Assembly: GCF_030272615.1 (NCBI RefSeq)
Contig: NC_081413.1
Span: forward strand, 601,336,709 to 601,400,708
Length of the DNA: 64,000 nucleotides
Direction: 5' to 3'
Origin: Cryptomeria japonica
Lineage: Eukaryota; Streptophyta; Pinopsida; Cupressales; Cupressaceae
The notes under the pieces were generated by a model. That model did no database searches and had not been told where the DNA came from. It worked only from the letters and a program-made list of their open reading frames with translations. Positions within the stretch are counted from its first letter, which is position 1; each line of letters opens with the position of its first letter. The position numbers were made by a program, and so were the translations under genes. Shown piece after piece: positions 34,491 to 45,400 of the stretch.

Positions 34491-34870
34491 GTTCAGTGGT
34501 CAACCCTATCTTTTACTTATAACTACATACAAAATATTGATATGCCTCACAACTTGGCTAGTGGTAGGATGTTGTGTATCCTACCAAACTTTATTTGGTC
34601 AAGATGGGAAGTATTTTGATAGTCATATTAGATTCTTAGCTTCATAATTTGTATGATTTCTTTTCTACATGAGAACATCAACCATTTTATTGGTCTAGTA
34701 AAAAGAGTTTAAAAAAAGAAAGAGTTTGTAGATATTGTCCTTAAACATGATTTGAATATTGTGTCTATGTTAGGAAATGGACTCATAGGTATTCATTGTT
34801 AAGTCTTAGTTGGTATTGTTGGATATATTATAGAGAATTGTAATGCTCAAAAAAAAATTTCATGCTTATG
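34491..34870. other. Intergenic, no feature seen
   Basis: No gene or repeat recognised. The last five bases before the LTR (34871-34875, TGATG) are the target duplication of the 18-kb element. Confidence 0.5.
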
Positions 34871-34875
34871 TGATG

Positions 34876-37800
34876 TGTTGGTGCCCAAAACCACAGATTG
34901 AAAAACCCAAAGACTTGCCAAATCCTCAAGCAGTCCAATCAGCCTTGGCCAGCGAACAGGGATAGTCAAAGATAAAATCCCTCTGCACTTTAGGCTCCAC
35001 TAAATATAGGCAGGTATACCTCACACTATCAAGCACAAAAGATATTATTTAAAGTGGATTTAAGCCTTTTAGCAAATTACAAACTGGCAAATTGTTGTTT
35101 GCAATTATGCTTTATTATGTGCTTTAAATAAATGCCTTTGAAAAGAAATGATTGTGAATGTATATTGAAAATGAGATTGCTTTCAGGACCTAAAAGACAT
35201 ATGCATAGACCAGTTCATATAGGATTTGGGAAGAATGTTTTTCTGTCAAGGACCTTGAATGCATACAGATCAAAACCTTGAAAAATCAATAACAGACCAG
35301 TGCCTCTATCTAGGGATATATATGACACTTTGTGGACAAAATATCTTATCAACTCATGAGACAATATTAATCATCAACTATGAAGGTTTCAATATGTGCT
35401 ACACAATAATGAAAAACCCAATCTCACTTTTAATGTAACAACATGTGATGACACATCATAGAAAATCTTATAACAGATTTATCAAGAGGACAAAAATAAC
35501 TCATCAACACAGAAGTGTGCACAATACTTAGAAAAAGAAACAATGAACCTTTGTATATTAATCCTTAGGAGATGATTGCATACATAAGATACACTTGAAA
35601 ATACTCCATTACAATCTGTTTGAACAAAAAAGATATTTCTTTATCCTATAGACTCCCCAATTACATATAATGTGCAGTCCTTCCAGGCAGTCTATTTTTT
35701 CTGAATCCTCTCCCCCTTTACATACAAAATGACTCATTATAAATACATATGCTAAGAGATGTGAATGAAAGGACACACCATTTCATTATCCTAAACAACT
35801 AACTGAACAATAACTAAAGAGCCTAACTAAAACATCAATTACATTATAAACACAAAACTAAAAAATACTTAACATTTTCGATTTAGCCGTTGTCCACACT
35901 TATGAATGTGCTGCAAATAACTTGCATCTTTGTAGCTTCATTCTCTATCACATAAAAGTTCTCCAACTTCTTGACTGTGTCATTCATGTCCAAAATAACA
36001 GTTTTGGCAATGGCTTGGGTTGCACTAAGCAAAGACTTACACTCAGAAAACCATACGCTCTTATCCTTAATCACACCCGCATCATCTACCAAAATGGGAA
36101 CCCCATGTTGAACAATTTACTGGCACTCATCAAATTGAGATTTAAATTCCTTCGTGAATTCATCGTGTGACAAAAAAACCCTGAACTTTCTTCTTTACCT
36201 TCTCCCTAGTCGATGCATCTTGTAACAACAGGTTGAGTCTATCTCAAATTCTGGTATTAGACACCATATTGTCCATGTTCCTCTGATATAAATCCTAGAA
36301 TTCATTCAATGCCTTCTCCATGTTATCATATCTTTTTCTCATCAATACACAAGCAGTATCAGCCCTAATGCTCTTCATCTCCCTCTTCAATTTAGTGTGC
36401 TCATAAGCTAGTTTTTCAAATTTCTTCTACCATTTGCCTCTCGAGTCAGTAATTTGAGGGATCAGATGCCCACTCCTCTTAAGAGTTTCCTCATATAGAG
36501 CCTTATATTTATTTTTCTCTTCTATCTCGTGTTTCATCTGAGCCTTATTGAATTTTGAGATATTAATACTTATGTCAACAGTGACCATAGGATCTACCTC
36601 TCCAACTTTCAAGGTCATCATGTGACCAAAGGCTTTATCCACATCTATGATTTTTGGCCTTTTATTTGGGGGGTAAAATACCCATAACAACATTGCTTGT
36701 TCATCAGAATCATACCTCGATCCAATGAATATATCATTAACCCCTTGGACATTCAACTTGAAGTCCTTATTGTCTGCATGTAATAAGCTATCAAAAATGA
36801 ATGATGCACTTAAATCCCGTCCTGTGAATAGAATAATACCTGCTTCCACTAGAAACTACCTCCCTCTCTGAGGGGTCATTGTCTCTATTTCTGCATCAAT
36901 ATCAACTTTAAGCTTCTAAAACATTTCCTTCTCATTCGTTGGTGTGATATTTAGCATTGCTTCTCTCACCTTCTTCACTTTGAAGTGGTATAAGAAGGAT
37001 TTAAATTATTTAGACTTGATGAATTGATTATCTAAAACAAATGAAGTATGCTCTGTCATCATCTCATCTATTTCTGAACTTAACACAATGAGGAGCTTAT
37101 CCTATGCTTCTGGTTCCTTCTCCTTCTCAAGTGCATGGAGCTTGGAAACTACTTCATTCTCCCCTGAATCACTTTGAGTTGGGTCTCCCTCCATGTTTTC
37201 CAACCTCTGTCTCCTCTCCTCCAGTTTCTTCTCCAAGGTCTCCATAACCTCTACAAGCTCCCCAACTTCCTTATTTTTACACATATCTTCAAAATCATCC
37301 TCCTGATGAAAGTAAGCTCCCAAGTCTTGTCTCTTCCTGCTTGTGTGGATGTAGCCCTCAAGATCATAATGTGTTCTAGGTATGTGCTGGAATAGGTTGT
37401 ACTCATCCACCAACTTCCTATCAATAACCTCATATGCTTTGGTAGATACAATTTTAAAAACTCAGAAATGAAGTATACTAGGGAGGAAGGCTTTCTTGTG
37501 TGCACCTCCAAAATGTTTGTCATTAGAGACACTTGATTGCCTTACAATTTCCAAAAAAGGAATCCTGTCTGGTGCAGGTTTTGGCAATACATAGGGATAA
37601 CCTTCAAATCCATAGCACCGAACAAAAGTGAAGTTTTGGCATGAGTACCAATCACCCCAATTGTGATTAACCTTTGTATTTTGGTGATCATGACACCTAA
37701 GAAACTTCTTGACATCCGTAGAAAATTATCCTTGCAGAGGCTCATTGAAGAGCAAGAAAATTGGCTTAACAAATAATTCCTCAAATTTGAGGTAATGAGA

Positions 37801-40449
37801 ATTTACATATCTATAATCCCATAGGGATACCCACAACTGTACCGATTGATCTTGTCCATTCTTCCCTACTATATTTACACTCAAAGCTTCTAACCATAAT
37901 CCCCTAAATCTCCCATAAAATAATATAATATGCATTAATAGCAAGTAATGCTTGAAATGCTTGTCTGGATTATCTTTCAAGTTCATGAAGCCTTCATGAA
38001 GTCTATCCACCAGGTACGAAGCAAAATCAAAAGCTCTAGGCTTATGTCTCTGAATATCTACTGCTAAAACTAGTGGTCCTACGATTGCCACATCAAAAGC
38101 TTCAACTCCTCCAACCTAACCACAAGCCATATATGTATACTATAGATACTTATTGAAAATAGTCATATCATAAGGAGGACCATCTTCCTCTATTAGCCTC
38201 CCCTTCTCTGCATTGTGGATAGTGAGGTTCCAACCTTTATATGTAGTATCCATTTTTCTATACTCCTCTTTTAAATCCACAAAAGATAAGGGCACATTCA
38301 TCTCCAGATCTATTGCAAAAACTTCCTGAATTATGACTACTGCAAAGTGAACTAAAGCAATCCCGTCGGGCAAAAAAATGCATCATTTGTTTGCATCATA
38401 ATGTCTTAGCAGGAGCTTCAATAAATCAATATTTACAAAGACATTAGGTACCATGAGTTTACCTAAATTGGTACTCCATGGGTTTGAAATTGGCATAGGC
38501 TCATCCCTGCATAGGTAATGAAAAAGAAATAGCTTGTGCCCATGCACTATTGTGAGTACATCTCCAATATCTCTATATCTGTCCTCTAACTGGTCGCGAA
38601 TAGGCAAATTTACCTTAGCTCTGTGTGACATAGCTCCTGGAGAGCCCATTTGATCTCTCATATCTTGATTTAATTTTCTTCTGGCCTCACTGATTTCAAC
38701 CTTTGATTTTTTCATCGTGGTACTAGATACTTCAACAACCTTTCACTTCCCTTTTGAGCTTGACCCTTCCATCTCTGCAAATTTATTTACTATATGCTCA
38801 TCAGCTCAGAATATTTCTCAATAAACACCTAATATCTTTCTACAATAACTTTGTGCGAAATGTTGTTATGCAACACTGGCTACATATCCCAAGGAGTCCA
38901 ATCTTGTACTTAATTACTACCATCTTGATGGATCTGCTTCATGTGGCAAAAAACCTAATAAATGGATGCATTTAATGGAAGCCATTATGTCAGTTTTTCA
39001 CATCAGGACCTCCAATGGTTAATCGGCAAGACTTTTCTCGATGATTCAATTGTTTGGTGCCGTTTGTTATGACTTTACTATTTTTCACCTTCTGATTGGC
39101 ACAAGCTACGTCAACCGACTTATCGGGTCTTGGGATAGAAAATTTTATCCTATCCCGATGGTTCACTTTATCCCAATGGGCATTCCTTCAGTCTTGGTTT
39201 TTCTTTTTGTTTTAACGCTCCATCGGCATAACTCTCCGTGATGCCTCCACCTTCAGTTTTATTTTACTTAACCCATCGAGTATCGGCATATTTCATTTTA
39301 TGTCCCTCTGATGCCCCGATGATCTCAATATACCAATACCCATTTTGACTAAGCTCACTGAATTATCGGCATAACTCACCTCGCAGAGCTCCTTGCAACT
39401 CACCATTTGCCTTAACAGTCCTATCGGGTTTCGATATAGCATAAAAGTTCTTCTTCCAATGTCCCAATGAGTCCTCACTACATGCTTACTTTATCGGTAT
39501 AATTTACACCGAAATCGCCGCAGGTGCTTCTATCTTCATCGGGGGTCAAAATAACCTTTTTCTATTCCTCCCAAAGTCTCGATGAGTCTTCGATGCACCT
39601 TTATGCTTTATACCTCTGAGTCTATTTTATCGGTATAGGTAATACCAATAGTTTCGCCCTTTGATTCTCCAATTCATCGGGGATAGGCCTAACTATTTTG
39701 GCACTACTCCGTTATGGTCTTTTTCTCTGATGGGCCCGTCTTCAGTTCCCTTCAGTCATCGGGTATCAGGATAGAGTTTTATTTCTATTTCTGATCTCTC
39801 GATGCTATAAGTCCATGATCTACATTTCCTTATCATTACAAGTTACACCAATAGCCTCATAGGTTATCAGTATAGAAGTTTTATGCTTTTCCGATAAGCC
39901 GATACATGTCGATAACAAGCACCCTCCTTCTGCCTCATTAGAATAAGCTATCTCGATGGTGTGACCTTTCCAAGAGCACACACCATGCTGAAAATCACTT
40001 AAGTGCCTCCATGAATCCGCCCTCTAATTTATCAGTATATGTTATGTCGATAATCCTTCTTTTTCTTTCCAATGTTGTTTCATCGGAACTACTTATGCCG
40101 ATAATTGAAATTTTATAATTTTGAACAAATGAGCCATCCACCTTGAAGATTAGTGATCCCAATTATCCCATAGGGTCTGATAAATATTAGAAAACAATCT
40201 TAGATTATACCATTATGACTTCCCTGCTAATTAAATGCTTCCATATTGGGTTCCTTGTGCAGTCTATACTTAGTGCATTCCCTTAGTGTGCCCAAGTGAT
40301 ACCTTGACATTCCTAACACAACTAGTCATTAGAGAACTTTACTCATGCTAATAAGATTCCTGCACATGCAAACCAGTAGTAAATGCTCAAATGATAAGAA
40401 AAAGGCCTCCATATACCACAAAATGTTTTGCTAATAATGTGTGCTAACA
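34876..40449 (-). repeat. 3' LTR of the 18-kb element
   Basis: Aligns with 47329-52862 over its length. Plus-strand start TGTTGGTGCCC, end GTGCTAACA. It carries one copy of the LTR ORF (35883-38772) and, at 39000-40120, a region dense in ATCGG/CCGAT words. Relative to the partner it has about 45 extra bases near 40085-40150. Another candidate promoter element is TATTTATAATGAGTCA (minus strand) near 35730-35745. Confidence 0.92.
35883..38772 (-). pseudogene. ORF carried in the 3' LTR (unknown protein, about 960 codons)
   Basis: Reading starts at ATG 38770-38772 (M-E-G-S-S-S-K-G-K) and stays largely in one frame to a stop at 35883. Open pieces: 38715-38383, 38373-38140, 38091-37726, 37413-37102, 36849-36427, 36092-35883. 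In order: a Ser/Lys-rich start, a conserved block with N-P-W-S-T-N-L-G-K-L and H-Y-D-A-N-K, a Tyr/Trp-rich block (F-R-G-L-W, L-W-D-Y-R-Y-V-N-S-H-Y, C-Y-G-F-E-G-Y-P-Y), an acidic coiled coil, a second domain (L-L-W-V-F-Y-P-P-N-K-R-P-K) and a second coiled coil. I do not recognise the family; it has no RT, protease or integrase motif. Confidence 0.7.
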
Positions 40450-40617
40450 ATGGCTCTTTCTAGGGATGTATGTTCTCTTTAAGGATAGAACAAGATCCTA
40501 GTTATCTTTGGAAAGCAGACCAAAAAATAAAAATTGAAAACAAAAAGAAAAAAGAAATTTAAAATATTATGATACAAAAATACTCCCTACTCATCAAGAG
40601 ATGAAATGCTTAAGATA

Positions 40618-41650
40618 CTAAGCATGAACCGGGAACTCCTGTACTTGACCATCAATATCCTGCAAGTAATAAGAGTTTTCTCCACTTTTTTCTAAAATGA
40701 TGAAAAGTCCTAGCTAGAGCGCATCGAATTTGCCATGCTTCCCTTTATCCTAATCTTTGGCATTCCATTTTAACACCCATTCCCTTTCTTTAAAAGACCT
40801 GTCACATGCCTTCCTATCATGTAAAGCCTTTACCATTTGGTGTCTTTGTAGGTTTCTTTCCTAAGCTTCTCTTCTATGTTTATCCAACTCAGCCAATGCC
40901 ATCAACCTGTCTTCCATAAAGTTTACTTCTTCTCAAAATTCCTCTATAACAAATTTGTAAACTGGGAGAAAATTGTTCAAGGGTAATCATGCTTCTTTGC
41001 CATATACCATCTCATATGGAGCGAATCCTGTGGACTTCTTAACTGTCACTCTGTCAGCCCATACTGCTAAGACCAATTTTGAATCCTAAGCCTTCTTATT
41101 ATTACCCAACATCCTTTTGATAATCTTCAACAAGTTTTTCTTCCTGGATTCTGCTTGTCCATTTCCTTGGGGATGCTAAGGTGATGAATATGATAAAGTG
41201 ATACCATAATTTTCATAGAAATCAAAGAACTAATATGATCTGAAACACATCCCATTATCTACCACAATCTTCTGAGGTACCCCAAATCTAGTCAAAATGT
41301 TTTCCAAAAGAAACTTTATCACAACTTTGCTAGTAGCCTATCTTGTGGGAATGTCTTCAACCCACTTAGTAAAATAATCTGTGGCCACCAAAATCCATTT
41401 ATGCCCACCACTAGATTTGTTTTCTATCTCACCTATGAAGTCAATACCCCACATCTGGAATGGTTCCTCTGTATGCATGGGTCTAAGGGGAATGGCTCCA
41501 TTATACTTAAGCTTCCTTGAAAACTTTTGACAAGCCTCACATTTCCTGATATAAGTATGACAATCCTTGAAAACTTGAGGCAAGTAATAACCGGTATTAA
41601 TAATTTTATGAGCAGTAGTCTTAGCTAAGAAGTGGCCCCCACATACACCA
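40618..41650 (-). pseudogene. Integrase of the 18-kb element
   Basis: HHCC region with G-G-H-F, H-K-I-I-N-T-G-Y and C-H-T-Y-I-R-K-C-E-A-C-Q. The core has M-W-G-I-D-F-I-G-E-I (first Asp), V-V-D-N-G (second Asp) and G-N-G-Q-A-E-S (Glu). The open frame is 41583-41338; the rest runs with stops to a TAG at 40618-40620. The triad residues are all visible, so loss is through stops and not active-site change. No chromodomain follows. Confidence 0.85.
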
Positions 41651-41721
41651 TGTAAATATTTTAAAACAACAGAAGCTTGACACTCATCTAGACATAATAA
41701 AAGAACACCATCTCTATTCTT

Positions 41722-42330
41722 CTAGTATAAGTCTCCATTAAGTAATACATACCTAGGTGTTTGAAGCTTTAAATTTCTCTTCTGACTATCATTTAAGTTA
41801 TCCAGACATTTCATGTATTTCAGGTAATATACAATATTTGCATACCAGGGACACCTTTCAATACTAATTTGTACATCCTCCATCTTTACCTGATTTACTT
41901 GTGTTGCTTCAAGATTGGATTTTGAAATCAACTTTGCTAGACCTTGACCTCTTACCAATTTTGTGATTTGTAGATCAATACTCTTGGATTTGGTTTATCC
42001 ATCTACATCTTCTTCTAGTAGTTTTTGATTTTCTGAAAATGTCCTTAACAACAACATTTGGTACATAGGCAATAACAATGGCACCAACTAAATAGGGACT
42101 AAAAGATTTCACAACTTTCACAAGAGCATAAGCCTATTTTTCATTCAAATCATAATTCAATTATGATGCTTGCAATGTTTTGCTAAAAAATGCCACTAGC
42201 TATCCATGACCCTCATCATTCTTTTGTAACATGACAGGAGCAATAGTATGGAATGAGGCAAATGAAAATACTTGAAAGGGTTTAGAAAAATCAGGTGATT
42301 TTAAAATAGGGGCTTCCTTGATGGGTCTTT
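41722..42330 (-). pseudogene. Canonical RNase H and connection of the 18-kb element
   Basis: After RT: P-F-Q-V-F-S-F-A-S (the usual Asp-Ala-S of the first strand is lost), V-M-L-Q-K-N-D-E-G, A-F-F-S-K, L-N-Y-D-L, A-Y-V-P-N-V-V-V-K, then the G-Q-G-L-A-K connection (open 41958-41722) leading to integrase. In many Tat elements the additional RNase H sits at this point; here it does not. Confidence 0.75.
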
Positions 42331-43282
42331 TGATATTTACAAAGGCTTCAAGAGCTTCATTAGTCCATTTTATTTCAGCAACCTTTTTCAACATTTTAGC
42401 AATAGGCTTTATGATTTCAGATAAATTTGAAACAAACCTTCTCACAAAGTTGATTTGACCAAAGAAAGATTGGATTGCTTTAATAGTTTTTGGAATTTGA
42501 ATTTTATCAATAGCAACAATCCTTTCTAGATCAATTCTAACTCCATCTTTTGAGACAATATGACCTAACAATTTTCCTTCAATAACCCCGAAATGACATT
42601 TTTTAGGATTCAAAGATATGCCATATTCTAGTGCTCTAATAAAAATATTTCCTAGATCATCACAATGATTTTCTGCCTTTTTAGAGTAAGCAGTCATATC
42701 ATCCTGATACATTGCTAAGATACAATCAATCATGCCCTCAAAGGCCACATCCATGGCTCTCTGGAATGTAGCTCCTACATTTGTCAGTCCAAAAGGCATC
42801 CTATCATAAACATAGGTACCCAAAGGTGTAGTGAAAGCAGTTTTAAACTTTCCTGCTTCCCTAACTTTGACTTGATTATAGCCTGAGAAGCCATCCATCA
42901 TAGATAACAACTCATTCCTTGTGACTTTCTACAACAAAGCTTCCATGTTAGGCAAAGCATAGTTATCTTTCAAAGATGAAACATTTAGATTTTTTAAATC
43001 TACACATAACCTAATATCACCATTTTTCTTTCTTACCGGTACTAAATTTGATACCCATGTTGAGTGCCTTATAGGCTCAATAATCCTTGCATTTTTCATT
43101 TTCATTAACTCCTCCTTCATCTTAGGAGCCAAGGTAGGATTTATAGGCCTTTTCTTTTGTTTGGAATGTTTTGCATCAGGCTTCAAAGGTATCTCATGCT
43201 GGAACCACTCTTCCCTATATGCTTTAAGGTCATCATATGACCAAGCAAAAATGTGCATATACTTCCTCAACAGATTAATCAA
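42200..43282 (-). pseudogene. Reverse transcriptase of the 18-kb element
   Basis: Two open pieces, 43282-42929 and 42910-42200. Motifs: R-I-I-E-P-I-R, W-V-S-N-L-V-P-V, L-C-V-D-L-K-N-L-N, S-M-M-D-G-F-S-G-Y-N-Q, M-P-F-G-L-T-N-V-G-A-T-F and the catalytic box M-Y-Q-D-D-M. Gln in the Y-x-D-D box and the T-A-Y-S-K-K that follows fit the Tat branch. A TAG separates the two pieces, and the thumb continues through 42400. Confidence 0.9.
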
Positions 43283-43689
43283 TTCTATTTTGATTTTTGG
43301 TGTGAGATTCCTTCCAATATATACTTCTCTTGGGTTTCTTTCACTTCCAAAGTTTACCTTTCAACTTCCTCACATCCTCCTGAATTAGGCCTGAAATTCA
43401 TTACATCTTTATCATCAAACATTCTTTCAAGCTCTATCAATCCTTTTGGGTTTTTATTAGTTTTTAGTTGCAATACTTCTTGCCCAAGTATAGTTGCTTT
43501 TTCATCCTTGTCCTCCACAAGTCCATTCCAATCAATCCGTTGGTTCTCATACTGATCTTCACAAAATAAGAATTTTAGTAGATCCCTGTCATCATCAAAA
43601 ACTTGCCAACTTTTTACATTATCAGGCACTGACGGTCTGGTCTTGATTTCTACTTGGGTGATGTTATCCAGAGGGATGCCATTTTTCTT

Positions 43690-44060
43690 GATAGCCAAGT
43701 TAGCCATGAAGTCTGCCCAAATATTATTGGATTTTTTAGTCCAATTGATGGAGAAAGCATCTAATAATTCAATGTGATCCCAAACTTCATTCCTCTAGTT
43801 TCTTAATTTTTCATTTTTTGCAGCAAACTTGCCTCTAACTTGTGAAATGGCTAATTATGAATCACCATAAACCATTAGTAACTTAATACCATGTTTATTT
43901 GCTAGTTTAAGACCCAATAAGAGGGCCTCATATTCGGCAAAATTATTAGTACAGTCAAAAGTTAACAAGAAAGAGTATTTAAATTTTTTTTCATTAGGTG
44001 AAATAAGTACAACTCCTGCTCCATTTCCTTCCTTACCGTAGGCACCATCAAAGTATAATT
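43690..44060 (-). pseudogene. Additional RNase H (aRH-like) located between protease and RT
   Basis: A type-I RNase H fold with its acidic residues visible: Asp in Y-F-D-G-A-Y-G-K-E-G, Glu in N-F-A-E-Y-E-A-L-L-L-G, Asp in V-Y-G-D-S, and the last Asp in I-W-A-D-F-M-A-N-L-A. The G-A-G-V-V-L-I strand is typical of the archaeal-type RNase H of Tat elements. One stop follows V-Y-G-D-S at about 43855. It lies upstream of RT and well separated from the canonical RNase H downstream of RT. Confidence 0.82.
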
Positions 44061-44304
44061 TCCAAATTAAGTTTTCATTTTGTTTAACTATTTGTGTAAC
44101 TTTATTGATCTCTAAAGGTTTAGAAATACTTACCTGAAAGTTGTCCATATCAGAATGGAAAAAGTAAGTTGCTTCATTAGGATCAACCTCTTCTATGAGA
44201 TATGGAGATCTTGGCTCTCTGTTTATACTCACCGCTGTCCCTTCTACTGGAATAGTAGCATATGATAGATCAAGATGAACGTGATCACCCACCAAATTTG
44301 ACCA

Positions 44305-44784
44305 TTACCTAGACAACAACATTCCGCAGTTTACAGGAACTTGTACCACTGTGATGTTTGTCTTATATGTGGTATCTGGGCACGCTGGAAACCTAAACTC
44401 TACGTCTTTCATAATACCCACCACAGGTACAGACTTGTTGTCCATGGTATAACACTTACCATAAGGTGTGTCAACATGCATCCCAAGCTCTCTCATGACA
44501 TCTTTAGGCATGATGTTCACTGCTGCCCCTGAATCTATCATATAGTTCTTAACCATTTTATTGTTAATTAACAATGTCAAATAGAATGGATCAACTTGTG
44601 TGAGGTTTTTTGTGATAGATGTATCTAAGTAAATAACTGGAGGATTCTCTTTCAACCTAGTAGCATCTTTGTTTATATCACCAACATTTGATATAATTTT
44701 CAAGGTCTCATCCTTATATTCTGGAAATTTCATCACTTCAAGCGAGGGCATAGAAACTTTTACCTGAGACAACGCTTGAGACAT
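44305..44784 (-). pseudogene. Aspartic protease region of the 18-kb element
   Basis: A 159-codon open frame with the retropepsin site Y-M-I-D-S-G-A-A-V-N-I-M-P, an upstream D-P-F-Y-L-T-L-L-I strand and downstream Y-T-M-D-N-K-S. A stop at 44305 separates it from the frame of the additional RNase H. Confidence 0.85.
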
Positions 44785-44877
44785 AAAGGTTCCATAGTTT
44801 GAAGAGGTCTTACTGATCTATTTTTTCTCCACTAGTTTGACCAGTTTTGGCATTTCAATTTGTTTAGTCTTTTCTGA

Positions 44878-45400
44878 TTATGTCCCTCTCTTGGTACCCA
44901 CATCCTTGCCCTTGGCCGTGTTACTATTGGTTCCCCCCGATTTTGTGACCTTGGAAAAGATACATGCTGGCTTGCCCTGCTCATTATTTACATTCATATT
45001 ACTCAGCTGGTAATTACTTTTCACTTGTTCCACAGCTGCAATAGTGAAATCTTTCTTCTCCTCTTCAGTTAAATTTCTCGAAGATGGCATAGCTTCCTCC
45101 TGAAACAATTTTCTCAAAGCAGGGATATCTTCATCATCATCAGAAAAAACCTGTTGTATACTATATTGCAAATTCTCTCTTCTTTGATACACATCAGAAT
45201 ATTCTTCTTCTTCAGATAAATCCTCATTTCTTCCCCAATATGGATCAGATGAAAGGGAATTCACAGTCAGTTCATAATCCTCATTTTTATCTTCCTCTTT
45301 TATCAAGCGTTGGGCAATCATGCACTATTCTATAGCATGATGAAGATTACATACATGACACCATAGATACTCATCTACAAAGTTTGTGTCTTTATTTAAT
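44878..45400 (-). pseudogene. Gag zinc knuckle and acidic linker of the 18-kb element
   Basis: Near 45350 the minus strand reads C-H-V-C-N-L-H-H-A-I-E-x-C, a CCHC-type knuckle with a stop before the last Cys. The open frame 45321-44878 that follows is Glu/Asp-rich and links gag to protease. No domain is recognised in the linker. Confidence 0.6.
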
